DNA from: Sphingomonas glacialis
GTDB taxonomy: Bacteria > Pseudomonadota > Alphaproteobacteria > Sphingomonadales > Sphingomonadaceae
Assembly: GCF_006439055.1 (NCBI RefSeq)
Contig: NZ_RCZC01000003.1
Coordinates: forward strand, 248,001-312,000
Length of the DNA: 64,000 nucleotides
Reading direction: 5' to 3'
The notes beneath the pieces are model-generated. The model was given only the letters and a program-made list of their open reading frames with translations. It was not told the origin of the DNA and did no database searches. Positions 49,647 through 58,419 of the stretch are shown one piece after another. The translations under genes were made by a program, and so were the position numbers. Every line of letters begins with the position of its first letter. Within the stretch, counting starts at the first letter, position 1.

Positions 49647-50244
49647 GTTTGCTGCCGACGCGCGGCTCGACCCCGCTTACCAGCCGCTCGATGTTCGCGC
49701 GATGCTTCCACACCACGATCAAGGCGAGCGCGAGCAGCAGCAGCACGACGTCGAACTGCGAGAAATAGGCCGCACTGAGCGGCGCGCTGATCGCGGCGAG
49801 CATTCCGGCGAGCGACGAGATGCGGAAAAGCGCGAGCAAGGCGATCCACACCAGCGCATAGACCAGCCCGATCGGCCAGTGCAGCGCGAGCACGATGCCG
49901 AGCAGCGTGGCCACGCCCTTGCCGCCCTTGAAGCCGAGCCAGACGGGGTAGCAATGCCCGAGAAACGCCGCCGCCGCGGCGATCACGCCGTTGCCGCCGA
50001 GATAGCGTTCGGCGATCCACACTGCGGCAAAACCCTTGAACGCATCGAGCAGCAGCGTCGCCGCCGCCAGCCCCTTGCGCCCGGTGCGCAGCACATTGGT
50101 CGCGCCGATATTGCCCGACCCGATCGTGCGCAGATCGCCCGCGCCCGCCATCCGCGTCAGCAGGACGCCGAACGGGATCGAGCCCAGCAGATAGCCAAGC
50201 ACCAGCGCGGCGGCAGGTGCCATCCAGAGAGTAACGATCGACAC
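49639..50244 (-). CDS. plsY: acyl-phosphate:glycerol-3-phosphate acyltransferase PlsY
   Basis: 201 aa, membrane enzyme with about five helices. PlsY transfers an acyl group from acyl-phosphate to glycerol-3-phosphate, the first step of phosphatidic acid synthesis. The three catalytic motifs are present: GYLLGSIPFGVLL, GSGNIGATNVLRTG, and GHCYPVWLGFKGGKGVAT. The GTG at 50244 with a GGGGG stretch before it gives a natural length; an ATG seven codons in is the alternative. It leads a coupled pair with dprA. With gpsA at the left edge, two glycerophospholipid genes fall in the window. Confidence 0.93.
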   Translation of the reverse strand: MSIVTLWMAPAAALVLGYLLGSIPFGVLLTRMAGAGDLRTIGSGNIGATNVLRTGRKGLAAATLLLDAFKGFAAVWIAERYLGGNGVIAAAAAFLGHCYPVWLGFKGGKGVATLLGIVLALHWPIGLVYALVWIALLALFRISSLAGMLAAISAPLSAAYFSQFDVVLLLLALALIVVWKHRANIERLVSGVEPRVGSKHG

Positions 50245-50351
50245 GGTTTCAGCCCCCAAGCGCCCTGCGCATAGCATATCGCGCGGATATTGGGCACCTC
50301 TCCCGGACCGTGACGATTTGTCAAATCGCTGCGCTGGGTTATGGCGCGGCG

Positions 50352-51146
50352 ATGGATTCACGACCCGTTCTGTTTTTTGATTCCGGCATCGGCGGCCTGT
50401 CGGTGCTCGCCGCGGCGCGCGCGCTGCTGCCGCAGATGCCGGTCGTCTATGTCGCCGATTCGGCGGGGTTTCCGTACGGCACCAAGAGCGAGGCCGAGAT
50501 CGCCGCGCGCGTGCCCGCGCTGCTCGGGCGGCTGGCCGAGCGCTATCGCCCGCGGCTGATCGTGATCGCGTGCAACACCGCCTCGACGATCGCGCTCGCC
50601 GCGGTGCGCGAGGCGCTCGACGTGCCGGTGGTGGGGACGGTGCCGGCGATCAAACCGGCCGCCTTGGTCAGCAAGACGCGTGTGATCGGGGTGCTCGGCA
50701 CCAATGCGACGGTGCGCCAGCCCTATGTCGACGATCTCGCGACGCGATTCGCGGCCGATTGCACGGTGCTGCGGCATGGCTCGGCCGAACTGGTCGAGCT
50801 CGCCGAGGCCAAGCTCCACGGCCATGCCACCGACCCGGCGCGCTACGCCGCGATCCTCGACGGATTGTTCGGCCAGCCGGGCGGCGCGCGAATCGACACG
50901 ATCGTCAACGCCTGCACGCATTTCCCGCTCGTCGGCGACGAATTGGCCGCCGCCGCGCCGCGCCCGGTGAGCTTCGTCGATGGCAGTGCGGGGATCGCGC
51001 GGCGGATCGCGTTCCTGACGCAGGGGGAGGGCTGGCCCGAGGCGGCGGGCGACGGGCGCGCGGTGTTCACCGCGAGCGACGCGACGACCGAGGCGCTGGC
51101 GCCCGCGCTGGCGCGGTTCGGCCTCACACGACGTGAGACATTATGA
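50352..51146 (+). CDS. murI: glutamate racemase
   Basis: 264 aa. It makes D-glutamate for peptidoglycan. VLFFDSGIGGLSVLAA is the family start, with VVYVADSAGFPYGTKS following. The two catalytic cysteines are in VIACNTASTIAL and IVNACTHFPLV. The ATG at 50352 begins MDSRPVLFFDS; an upstream TTG/GTG-type start would add about 14 non-conserved residues. It diverges from plsY and precedes hemA by 70 bp. Confidence 0.95.
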   Translation: MDSRPVLFFDSGIGGLSVLAAARALLPQMPVVYVADSAGFPYGTKSEAEIAARVPALLGRLAERYRPRLIVIACNTASTIALAAVREALDVPVVGTVPAIKPAALVSKTRVIGVLGTNATVRQPYVDDLATRFAADCTVLRHGSAELVELAEAKLHGHATDPARYAAILDGLFGQPGGARIDTIVNACTHFPLVGDELAAAAPRPVSFVDGSAGIARRIAFLTQGEGWPEAAGDGRAVFTASDATTEALAPALARFGLTRRETL

Positions 51147-51216
51147 CCACCCGTTCGATCACGCTGATCGCGTAAACCCGCTGGAATTTCGCGCGATCAA
51201 GGTCTAGATCGCGGCG

Positions 51217-52458
51217 ATGGACGTGGACACACCGCCTCGCGGAGTCGATTACTCCCGAATCTTCACGCAGGCGATCGATCGTCTGCATGTCGAGGGGCGC
51301 TATCGCGTCTTCATCGACATCCTGCGCAACAAGGGTGCGTTTCCCAACGCGCGCTGCTTTGCCGGGCATAACGGCCCCAAGCCGATTACGGTGTGGTGCT
51401 CGAACGACTATCTCGCGATGGGCCAGCACCCCGATGTGATCGCCGCGATGGAAGGTGCGCTGCACGATGTCGGCGCGGGCTCGGGCGGCACGCGCAATAT
51501 CGGCGGCAACACGCATTACCATGTCGATCTCGAGGCCGAGCTTGCCGATCTGCACGGCAAGGAAGGCGCCTTGCTGTTCACCAGCGGGTACGTCTCGAAC
51601 GAGGCGACGCTGGCGACGCTCGCCAAGGTGCTGCCGGGCTGCGTGATTTTCTCGGACGAACTCAACCACGCTTCGATGATCGCGGGGATCCGCAATTCGG
51701 GGTGCGAGAAGCACGTCTTCCGCCACAACGACGTCGCGCATCTCGAGGAGCTGCTCGCTGCTGCCGATCCGACGGTGCCCAAGCTGATCGCGTTCGAGAG
51801 CGTCTATTCGATGGACGGCGATGTCGCGCCGATCGCCGAGATCTGCGATCTCGCCGACCGCTACAATGCGCTGACCTATCTCGACGAAGTCCATGCCGTC
51901 GGCATGTACGGCGCGCGCGGCGGCGGCATTTCGGAGCGCGACGGCGTCGCCCACCGGCTGACGATCATCGAGGGGACGCTCGGCAAGGCGATCGGCGTGA
52001 TGGGCGGTTACATCAGCGCCGACCAGACGATCATCGACGTGATCCGCTCGTACGCGCCGGGGTTCATCTTCACCACCTCGCTGTCGCCGGTGCTGGTCGC
52101 CGGCGCGCTGGCCGCAGTCCGCCACCTCAAGGCGTCGAGCGTCGAGCGCGACGGGCAGCAGGCCGCGGCGACGATGCTCAAGACGCTGTTCGCCGAGTCC
52201 GGCCTGCCGGTGATGGATTCGACCACGCATATCGTGCCGCTGATGGTCGGGGATCCGATCAAGGCGAAGAAGATCAGCGATATCCTGCTCGCCGAATACG
52301 GCGTGTACGTTCAGCCGATCAATTACCCGACCGTGCCGCGCGGCACCGAGCGGCTGCGCTTCACGCCGGGGCCTGCGCATGACACCGCGATGATGCGCGA
52401 TCTGACCGATGCGCTGGTCGAGATCTGGAGCCGGTTGGAGCTGCGCAAGGCGGCCTAA
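51217..52458 (+). CDS. hemA: 5-aminolevulinate synthase (C4 pathway)
   Basis: 413-aa PLP enzyme that condenses glycine and succinyl-CoA to 5-aminolevulinate, the first heme precursor in alphaproteobacteria. [19 protein letters not shown] is the expected start. [46 protein letters not shown] (PLP aspartate) and the Schiff-base lysine in [13 protein letters not shown] follow. The glycine-binding loop and the full length exclude a mere AONS relative. It converges with the Uma2 gene, overlapping by 4 bp at the stops. Confidence 0.96.
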   Translation: MDVDTPPRGVDYSRIFTQAIDRLHVEGRYRVFIDILRNKGAFPNARCFAGHNGPKPITVWCSNDYLAMGQHPDVIAAMEGALHDVGAGSGGTRNIGGNTHYHVDLEAELADLHGKEGALLFTSGYVSNEATLATLAKVLPGCVIFSDELNHASMIAGIRNSGCEKHVFRHNDVAHLEELLAAADPTVPKLIAFESVYSMDGDVAPIAEICDLADRYNALTYLDEVHAVGMYGARGGGISERDGVAHRLTIIEGTLGKAIGVMGGYISADQTIIDVIRSYAPGFIFTTSLSPVLVAGALAAVRHLKASSVERDGQQAAATMLKTLFAESGLPVMDSTTHIVPLMVGDPIKAKKISDILLAEYGVYVQPINYPTVPRGTERLRFTPGPAHDTAMMRDLTDALVEIWSRLELRKAA

Positions 52459-53015
52459 GCGACGGTGATTGTCGCGGACGTGCCTGGCACCGCGAGCGGC
52501 TGGTCGAACGGGACGACGGAACGCTCGGCGTAGCGGTCGCCTTCGGGCGAACGCATCACGTGCATGACGCTCGCGCCGACATCGGCGACCCAATAGTCGG
52601 GCACGCCCGCTTCCGCATATTCTGTCTGCTTCTCGCCGAGATCGGTGCCGAGCGTGGTCACGGCGATCTCGACGATCAGCACAACGCGATCCGGCGGGAC
52701 TGGGCCACGCGATGGTACGTCGGGCAGGACGACGGCAATGTCCGCGCCGCGGATCGTCAGCGGACCGATGCCGATCATCAGATGGACCGCCAATCGACGG
52801 TCGGTTGAGGAGTAGGCGGTGATCAGTTTTGTGATCAGCCTGGCGGTCATCTCGCCATGCGAGAAGCCCCCGGACATCATCTTGCGCAATTCCCCCCGGA
52901 CGAGCTCGACGTTCATGTCATTGAAGGCGCCAGCGTCGTGCATCCGCAGATACTCGCGCGCGGTGAACAGCGTCTCGGGGACGGACTCGACGGCGCGGCG
53001 GACCGGCTTGTTCAT
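52455..53015 (-). CDS. Uma2/DUF820 family putative restriction-like endonuclease
   Basis: 186 aa. The PD-(D/E)XK-like fold pattern of Uma2 proteins is visible: [21 protein letters not shown] (Asp), VVLIVEIA (Glu), [20 protein letters not shown] (Lys and the YWV signature). Usually the motif has VEVSDSS; here VTT replaces the serines, so activity is not assured. These proteins are common in Cyanobacteria and sporadic elsewhere; role unknown. The ATG at 53015 begins [10 protein letters not shown]. No toxin-antitoxin partner is seen. Confidence 0.85.
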   Translation of the reverse strand: MNKPVRRAVESVPETLFTAREYLRMHDAGAFNDMNVELVRGELRKMMSGGFSHGEMTARLITKLITAYSSTDRRLAVHLMIGIGPLTIRGADIAVVLPDVPSRGPVPPDRVVLIVEIAVTTLGTDLGEKQTEYAEAGVPDYWVADVGASVMHVMRSPEGDRYAERSVVPFDQPLAVPGTSATITVA

Positions 53016-53110
53016 GCCGGCAGGCTTATCACAGGCCTGCGCCGCCCGCGAAAGCCGCGGAACCGCCCCGTGCACCCTTCGTTACGTCTCTGAAATCAGA
53101 GGAGGAAACT

Positions 53111-53191
53111 ATGGGTAAGGGTTGTATCTTATGGCTGATCGGCGTGCCGATCCCGGTCATTCTGCTGCTGTGGCTGCTCTTCGGCCGCTGA
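53111..53191 (+). CDS. 26-aa hydrophobic membrane peptide
   Basis: Only 26 codons, but preceded by AGAGGAGGAAACT, one of the strongest ribosome sites in the window, just before the ATG. The product begins MGKGCILWLIGVPIPVILLL and ends WLLFGR: a positive N-terminus, one Cys, a single helix broken by the GVPIP motif, and a basic end. It stops one base before the stop of the convergent DUF3429 gene. I have an impression of similar tiny proteins in other Proteobacteria but cannot confirm a family. Confidence 0.7.
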   Translation: MGKGCILWLIGVPIPVILLLWLLFGR

Positions 53192-53632
53192 TCAGAGCGC
53201 CCCGATCAACAGCGTCAGCAGCCCCAGGCCGAGCGACAGCGGGATGCGCAGCCGCATCCACCAGATCGGGACAAGCCCGCGCTTGGCGAGGAGCCAATCC
53301 ACGCCAAGCGCCGCGATCAAGGCGCCGCCTAGCAGGACGAGAGATGGCCCCGGCCACGGTTCGCCGACCGCCCAGGGCACTGCGCTGGCGAGCGCGATGA
53401 GCGAGGGGACGATCGCGGCGACCCACAGCCATTCGGGCGGGCGCTCCTTGCTCGCCGCGATCCCCCACCACAGTCCGCCGAGAAAGCTCAGGATCAAAGC
53501 GGCATAGGCGTAGCCGAGCGACAGCGCGGCAAAGCGCAGCGCCGGATCTCCGCTCAGCACCACCGCCGCCGCCGCGAGCTGCGGCAGCAGCCCCGCGAGC
53601 CCGAGCCAGCGCGGCAGCTGCGGCGGGTTCAT
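53192..53632 (-). CDS. DUF3429 membrane protein coupled to btaB
   Basis: 146 aa with four to five helices. LPRWLGLAGLLPQLAAAAV and the SLGYAYAALILSFLGGLWWG segment match the DUF3429 (TMEM69-like) pattern of AxILSFLGGxxWG. Function unknown. Its ATG overlaps the btaB stop (ATGA), so it is the third gene of the btaA-btaB operon and may have a role in membrane-lipid metabolism (inference from coupling). Confidence 0.8.
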   Translation of the reverse strand: MNPPQLPRWLGLAGLLPQLAAAAVVLSGDPALRFAALSLGYAYAALILSFLGGLWWGIAASKERPPEWLWVAAIVPSLIALASAVPWAVGEPWPGPSLVLLGGALIAALGVDWLLAKRGLVPIWWMRLRIPLSLGLGLLTLLIGAL

Positions 53633-54306
53633 GCCGCGGGGCGCATGATGCTGCCCGACCAGGCATAGCCGCGATAGAGCGGGCGGAAGCGCGCGGTCGC
53701 CCCGGCCTCGCTCGCCGCTTCGATCAGCGCGGGTTGCAGCGTCGCGCGGGGCGCCACGTCGAACTTGGCGAGCCAGGCGAACAAAGCGGCGCGAAATGCC
53801 CGCGGCAAACGCTCCTGCTGGCCGAAATCGACGACGTCGAGCCGTCCGCCCGGCGCGAGCTTGTCGGCACCCTCACGGATCGCGCCGCGCCAGTCGGGAA
53901 TCATCGACAGCGTATAGCTCTGGAAGATCCGGTCGAAGTGCGTCACGCCGAACAGCGCGGTCGCGTCGAACGCGGTCGCATCGCCCTGTGCGAGCACGAT
54001 CTGGCCGCTCAACCCCGCCGCCGCGACCTTCGCGCGGGCGGTCTCGAGCATCGCTTCCGAAATATCGATCCCGAAGAAGCGCGCGTCGGGCCATCTGCGG
54101 GCCGCGGCGATCAGGTTGCGCCCGGTACCGCAGCCGATCTCGAGCACGCTGCCCCCGGCTGGCGGGGCGATCCCGGCGATCAGCGAGTCGCGCCCGAGCA
54201 GGTAATATTTGCGCGTCAGATCATAGATATGGCGCTGCGACCGGTAGATCGCATCCATCTGCCCGGCATGTCCCGACGCCGCCTCTACCGCTGCCGCGTC
54301 GCTCAT
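53629..54306 (-). CDS. btaB: SAM-dependent N-methyltransferase, BtaB-like
   Basis: 225 aa, class I methyltransferase. GGSVLEIGCGTGRNLIAAA is the SAM-binding motif I, FFGIDISEAML the acidic loop, and LAPGGRLDVVDFGQ the strand-5 block. HIYDLTRKYYLLGRD at the N-terminus fits the BtaB/UbiE-like group. BtaB trimethylates diacylglyceryl-homoserine to the betaine lipid DGTS, as shown for Rhodobacter sphaeroides. The assignment rests mainly on overlap with the BtaA-like gene (ATGA). A phosphatidylethanolamine N-methyltransferase is the main alternative. Confidence 0.8.
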   Translation of the reverse strand: MSDAAAVEAASGHAGQMDAIYRSQRHIYDLTRKYYLLGRDSLIAGIAPPAGGSVLEIGCGTGRNLIAAARRWPDARFFGIDISEAMLETARAKVAAAGLSGQIVLAQGDATAFDATALFGVTHFDRIFQSYTLSMIPDWRGAIREGADKLAPGGRLDVVDFGQQERLPRAFRAALFAWLAKFDVAPRATLQPALIEAASEAGATARFRPLYRGYAWSGSIMRPAA

Positions 54307-55568
54307 CCGAGCACGTAGAGGTGGACGCCGCCATAGATCGAGGAGCGGTCGCGCTTGGTGTAATCGAGCGAATCTTCGGCGCGATACTGCCACTTGCCGA
54401 GGATCGCGTCGGGCACGCGGCCGGGCAGGATCGTCGGCTCGCCGGCGGTGCGGAACAGCACGCGCGCGCCGGGCTTGGCCGTGCGCGTGATCTCGCTCCA
54501 CAGGTCGGTCAGCTGCGCATCGGTCATCCAGTCCTGCGCATCGAGCAGGATATAGCGGTCGAGCGAGGCGTCGCCCTGCTCGCGGAGATAATCGGTGAAA
54601 TTGGTGTGGCGCACTTCGATCCGCGAGGCGCGCTCGACGATCTCGGCATAATGGTCGCGCTGGAGATAGGGCGGCAGCGGGGCGGCGGCATCCTTGCCGT
54701 AACCGCGGCCGAACGCCTGCCAGGCGAAATAATTGTCCTTGATGTCGAAGTCGCAGGCGAGCTTTTCGAGCCGCTCGCGCAACACCACCGCCATCTTCTC
54801 GTCGCCGGCGAGCGCTTCATATTGCGCGGGCGGAATGCCGAGCCCGAAGAGCGAGGCAGGCTGATCGGTAATCCATTTGACGAAGCCCTTGTCGAAGAAG
54901 GGCGCGAATTCGCGGTCGAAGATCTCGCGCTGTTCCTCGATCGATTTCGCGGTGAGCAGGACCTTGGGGTTCACCCCGTTGAGCCGTGCCAGCAGGTGCG
55001 CGACGCCGATGAAATTGCCGAGCAGCCCGCGCTTGTAGACGTTCTTGGCGAACCCGCCGATCCGGCGACGTCCGACCATGTCGCGGCCTTCCCAATAGGC
55101 GAGCGACGTCGCATCGAGATGGGGGCGGATATAGGTGCGATAGGCGAGCACGTTCTGGCGGCTGTTGGCCTGCGCGAAGAAGCGGTGGAAGGCGTCGTAA
55201 TCGGGCAGATGCCGCGCGGCGACGAGCTTCAATTTGTTGAGCGCGATATGCGCCGGGTTGAGATCGACCGCGGTGATCGCGCGCGGGTCGGCGGTGAGGT
55301 ACGACATCATGTTGCACCCGCCCGAGGCGATCGTGACGACATGGCTGTCGGGCGTGATGGCGAGCGCTTCCATGTCGACCGCGGGATCTTCCCAGATCTG
55401 CGCATAAACCAGGCCGCGAAACGCGAAAGTGAAGGCGCGTTCGAGCAGGCCCTGTTTCGAGAGATGCTTGTGCTGCAGCACGGCGTTGCGCACCGCACGG
55501 TTCTTGACCGGGCGTTTGCCAGGACGGTGGACCACGCGGTCCTTGAGCGATCGGAGGGCATTGGCCAT
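54303..55568 (-). CDS. btaA: DUF3419 family, BtaA-like 3-amino-3-carboxypropyltransferase
   Basis: 421 aa, near the length of R. sphaeroides BtaA. BtaA moves the 3-amino-3-carboxypropyl group of SAM to diacylglycerol, giving diacylglyceryl-homoserine. VYAQIWEDPAVDMEAL is a family-typical block, and VVTIASGGCNMMSYLTADP with VDLNPAHIALNKLKL forms the SAM-binding region. The C-terminal LLDAQDWMTDAQLTDLW and RVLFRTAGEP also fit. The ATG at 55568 has GGAGAG upstream. It heads the operon btaA-btaB-DUF3429, each gene overlapping the next by 4 bp. Confidence 0.85.
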   Translation of the reverse strand: MANALRSLKDRVVHRPGKRPVKNRAVRNAVLQHKHLSKQGLLERAFTFAFRGLVYAQIWEDPAVDMEALAITPDSHVVTIASGGCNMMSYLTADPRAITAVDLNPAHIALNKLKLVAARHLPDYDAFHRFFAQANSRQNVLAYRTYIRPHLDATSLAYWEGRDMVGRRRIGGFAKNVYKRGLLGNFIGVAHLLARLNGVNPKVLLTAKSIEEQREIFDREFAPFFDKGFVKWITDQPASLFGLGIPPAQYEALAGDEKMAVVLRERLEKLACDFDIKDNYFAWQAFGRGYGKDAAAPLPPYLQRDHYAEIVERASRIEVRHTNFTDYLREQGDASLDRYILLDAQDWMTDAQLTDLWSEITRTAKPGARVLFRTAGEPTILPGRVPDAILGKWQYRAEDSLDYTKRDRSSIYGGVHLYVLG

Positions 55569-55673
55569 GAAAAACTCTCCTGCCGGACGATCCCGCCAAG
55601 AGTGCGGCGAGCGGTAGGGCACACGCACTACGACGATCCGGTGACGCTTCCATGACGGGATCGCGTCCAAATG

Positions 55674-55710
55674 AAAAGGACCTGCCGGCTAAAGGGGGGC
55701 CGACAGGTCC
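55674..55710 (-). terminator. terminator after the fasciclin gene
   Basis: On the minus strand, GGACCTGTCGGC and GCCGGCAGGTCC form a 12-position stem with one mismatch around a ~9-base loop and are followed by TTTTC. It separates the fasciclin transcript from btaA and lies about 125 bp beyond the fasciclin stop. Confidence 0.8.
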
Positions 55711-55834
55711 GTTTACGCCACCGTTCGTCGCAAAGGAGGGGATCCGACGACGGTGTTACACGCCGCTGCTTGGGGCAACGACGCGGTAGATACGCACGGG
55801 TGGCATCGCTGGATGCACGCCCGCGCAACAAACT

Positions 55835-56389
55835 TTACGGCATCATCACGGTGTCGATGACGTGGATCACGCCGTTCGACTGCATCACATTGGCAATGGT
55901 CACTTTTCCCTTGTGGCCCTTGCCGTCCATGATGCCCCAGCCATTGCCCGACTTCATGAAGGTCAACGTGCCGCCCTGGACGGTCGTATAGGTCGCCTTG
56001 CCCATATTGGCCTTGGCCTTGGCGGCGATGTCCTGCGCGGTGATCGTGCCGGGCACGACGTGATAGGTCAGCACCGCGGCCAACGTCGCCTTGTTCTCGG
56101 GCTTGAGCAGCGTGTCGACCGTGCCCTTGGGCAGCTTGGCGAAGGCGGCGTTGGTCGGGGCGAAGACGGTGAACGGGCCGGGGCCGCTCAGCGTCTCGAC
56201 GAGACCCGCGGCCTTGACCGCGGCGACGAGCGTGGTGTGGTCCTTCGAATTGACGGCATTCTCGACAATATTCTTGGTCGGATACATCGCGGCGCCGCCG
56301 ACCATCGGGTTGGTCTGGGCATAAGCGAGCGACGCGCCGCTGAGGGCGATTGCGGCGGCAACGATCGAGGTGCGGATGGTGCGGTTCAT
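55835..56389 (-). CDS. secreted fasciclin-domain protein
   Basis: 184 aa with a signal peptide ending ASLAYAQ. One FAS1 domain covers about residues 40-183: NIVENAVNSKDHTTLVAAV, FTVFAPTNAAFAKLPKGTV (H1 box), VLTYHVVPGTI, and the final NGVIHVIDTVMMP (H2 box). FAS1 proteins mediate adhesion or protein contacts in the envelope. It lies 95 bp downstream of an anti-sigma/ECF-sigma pair on the same strand, an arrangement known from mycobacterial SigK-RskA and its FAS1 targets MPT70/MPT83. Confidence 0.93.
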   Translation of the reverse strand: MNRTIRTSIVAAAIALSGASLAYAQTNPMVGGAAMYPTKNIVENAVNSKDHTTLVAAVKAAGLVETLSGPGPFTVFAPTNAAFAKLPKGTVDTLLKPENKATLAAVLTYHVVPGTITAQDIAAKAKANMGKATYTTVQGGTLTFMKSGNGWGIMDGKGHKGKVTIANVMQSNGVIHVIDTVMMP

Positions 56390-56433
56390 GGGCTTCTCTC
56401 CAACGGTTCGCCCGGTGGACCGGACGCGGCGGA

Positions 56434-56460
56434 GCTACGCGGCAGCAGCCGTTACGGATG
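56434..56460 (-). promoter_or_regulatory. candidate ECF-type promoter before the fasciclin gene
   Basis: On the minus strand CATCC is followed, after 16 bp, by CGTAGC, ending about 45 bp before the fasciclin ATG. The bipartite form and spacing suit an ECF sigma factor, and such a factor is encoded just upstream. I found no clear second copy before the sigma gene itself, so autoregulation is not supported and the call is tentative. Confidence 0.4.
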
Positions 56461-56484
56461 CAATCGGACCTATTCGCGAAACGC

Positions 56485-57237
56485 TTAAACGCGCGAGAGC
56501 GCACCCGTTGCGACGACCGGCCCGGTCGGCAGCCCGGTTGTCGAGCCGCCGATCGGCTCGAGCGACACGGCGAGCGTCGCGCCGGCGGTAATCCGTGCAC
56601 GATTTTCCGCGGTGAGCGTCAACGCCGTGCCGCCATGCGCTGCGAGCAGGCCGAGCGAATGCGGCGTCCCGCCCGCCGGGATCACCCACAGTTCGGCGGT
56701 GCGCTTGGCATCGGCCAGGCTCGCCTCGGTGAGACGGAGTGACCCGGCGCCGGCATTATAGACGACGGTGACGGGCGCGCCCTTCGCGGTCGGCGTGATC
56801 GAGGCGACCAAGGTCGGACCGGTCTCGACCACGCGTGGCGTGGCCGGCGCCTGAGGCCGCGGCGGTACGGCGAGCGGACGCGTGAACAGCACGACCAGCA
56901 AGGCCGCGGCGGCGAGGCTCGAAAGCGCGGCGATGCCCGGCCACAGCTTGCTCGGCGTGCGCACCGGCAGTGTCGCGACGGTCGCCGCGCCGCTGCCGTG
57001 CAGCGACCGCTCGATCCGCGCGAACAGATCGGGCGCGGGCATTTCAGGCCATTGCGCGAACAGCTGCGCGAAATGCAGGCGCCAGGCCTCGACCGAGCGC
57101 GCGAACGCCGGCTCGGCCAGCACGCGCCGCGTCGCGGCCGCACCCGCGTCGCCGTCGAGCAGGCCGAGCGCGAACTCGCCCGCGGTCATGTCGGGCAGAT
57201 CGTCGTCATGGACATCGGAGGGTGGCACGTCGCTCAT
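56485..57237 (-). CDS. anti-sigma factor, RskA type
   Basis: 250 aa. A cytoplasmic ASD-like N-terminus (DDDLPDMTAGEFALGLLDGD, about residues 10-30, and the helical EAWRLHFAQLFAQWP) precedes one transmembrane helix at about 100-119 and an extracytoplasmic C-terminal domain of ~125 residues (RskA family), which includes LWVIPAGGTPHSLGLL. It should hold the ECF sigma factor inactive at the membrane. No zinc HxxxCxxC motif is seen, unlike ZAS anti-sigmas. Its ATG overlaps the sigma-factor stop (ATGA). Confidence 0.88.
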   Translation of the reverse strand: MSDVPPSDVHDDDLPDMTAGEFALGLLDGDAGAAATRRVLAEPAFARSVEAWRLHFAQLFAQWPEMPAPDLFARIERSLHGSGAATVATLPVRTPSKLWPGIAALSSLAAAALLVVLFTRPLAVPPRPQAPATPRVVETGPTLVASITPTAKGAPVTVVYNAGAGSLRLTEASLADAKRTAELWVIPAGGTPHSLGLLAAHGGTALTLTAENRARITAGATLAVSLEPIGGSTTGLPTGPVVATGALSRV

Positions 57238-57830
57238 CCCTCGAGACACGCTTTCAGACGCGCGAGACCACGGCGCACCCAGCTCTTCATCGTGCCGAGC
57301 GGCACCGCCTCGCGCTCGGCGAGCTCGGCATAGGTCACGCCATCGAAGAAGGCGGTGCGGATCGCGGCGCGCTGCCGCTCCTCGAGACTGTCGAGACACG
57401 CGTGCAGCTGGTGCGACGCCTCGTCCTCGAGCATCGTCTCGCTGACGAGCGGCGCGGTGTCGAGAATCGGCGGCGCATCCTCGATCGGCGTCGAGCGGCG
57501 CACGGTCTGCGCGCGCTGCCAGTCGATCGCCCGGTTGCGCGCGATCGTCGCCAGCCAGGTGATCGGGCTGGCGCGTGCGGGTTCGTAAGCGCCGGCGCGT
57601 TTCCAGATGGTGAGATATACGTCGTGCAACACGTCTTCCGCAGCCTGCCTTTCGCCGCAGATACGGTAGCAGATCCCGAATAGCTTCGCGGAGGTCAGCG
57701 AATAGAGATCGCGGAACGCCGCGCGATCTTCCTCGCCCGTGCGGATCAGCGCTTCGACCAGCCGGACACGCGCCGCGTCGGCCGTCTCGGCGACGGCACT
57801 GGCGGGGTGGCGGGGCGCTGAATCTATCAC
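57234..57830 (-). CDS. ECF RNA polymerase sigma factor (SigK-like)
   Basis: 198 aa. Region 2 (about 38-105) shows FRDLYSLTSAKLFGICYRI, AAEDVLHDVYLTIWKRAGAY and ITWLATIARNRAIDWQRAQ; region 4 (about 145-195) shows FFDGVTYAELAEREAVPLGT then MKSWVRRGLARLKACLEG. This, plus an RskA-type partner and a FAS1 gene behind it, places it near the SigK group. The start is probably the GTG at 57830; no strong ribosome site is present. It is the first gene of a sigma / anti-sigma / fasciclin unit. Confidence 0.9.
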   Translation of the reverse strand: MIDSAPRHPASAVAETADAARVRLVEALIRTGEEDRAAFRDLYSLTSAKLFGICYRICGERQAAEDVLHDVYLTIWKRAGAYEPARASPITWLATIARNRAIDWQRAQTVRRSTPIEDAPPILDTAPLVSETMLEDEASHQLHACLDSLEERQRAAIRTAFFDGVTYAELAEREAVPLGTMKSWVRRGLARLKACLEG

Positions 57831-57966
57831 AGATCAACATCATAGCCGCGGCCGCGATGCATCGCAATCGCCACGCGGCAATTCTGCGCGCTTGAGTGTG
57901 GCAATTTCGCGCATGCTTGGCTAAAGCGCTGGCGATCCGCTCAACTCCATTGGGAGCGCGCCTCCG

Positions 57967-58419
57967 TTGCGCATCGCCATCGCCTCCGACCACGCCGCTT
58001 TTGCGTTGAAAGGTCTGCTCGCTGCCTGGCTCGTGGGGGAGGGGCATGACGTGGTCGATCTCGGCCCCGACAGCGACGCCCGCGTCGATTATCCCGATTT
58101 CGGCTATCGCCTCGCCGACGCCGTCGCGACGGGTGCGGCCGAGCGCGGCATTGCGTTGTGTGGCTCGGGCATCGGCATCTCGATCGCGGTCAATCGCCAC
58201 CCGGCGATGCGCTGCGCGCTCGTCTCGGAACCGCTGTCCGCCGCGCTGGCGCGCGAGCATAACGACGCCAACGTCGTCGCGCTCGGCGCGCGGCTGACCG
58301 GCGAGGACATGGCCAAGGCATGTGTCACCGCTTTCCTGACCACCGAATTCGCCGGTGGCCGCCATCAAACCCGCGTCGACAAGCTCGGCGCCCCAGCTCT
58401 CGCGAAGGACCCGGCATGA
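57967..58419 (+). CDS. rpiB: ribose-5-phosphate isomerase B
   Basis: 150 aa, LacAB/RpiB family, interconverting ribose 5-phosphate and ribulose 5-phosphate. [16 protein letters not shown] is the phosphate-binding start, [14 protein letters not shown] follows, and [16 protein letters not shown] carries the active-site Cys. It starts with TTG, with GGGAGCG upstream. It heads a tightly packed group: its stop overlaps the glyA ATG by 4 bp. Confidence 0.92.
   Translation: MRIAIASDHAAFALKGLLAAWLVGEGHDVVDLGPDSDARVDYPDFGYRLADAVATGAAERGIALCGSGIGISIAVNRHPAMRCALVSEPLSAALAREHNDANVVALGARLTGEDMAKACVTAFLTTEFAGGRHQTRVDKLGAPALAKDPA

Noticed and set aside
52455..53015. A restriction or defence island around the Uma2-like gene
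   Set aside because: Neighbours are hemA and lipid genes; no methylase, nuclease partner, toxin-antitoxin pair or phage gene is present.
55628..55831. A 67-codon minus-strand frame between fasciclin and btaA
   Set aside because: It crosses the fasciclin terminator hairpin, has no ribosome site and is Arg-rich.
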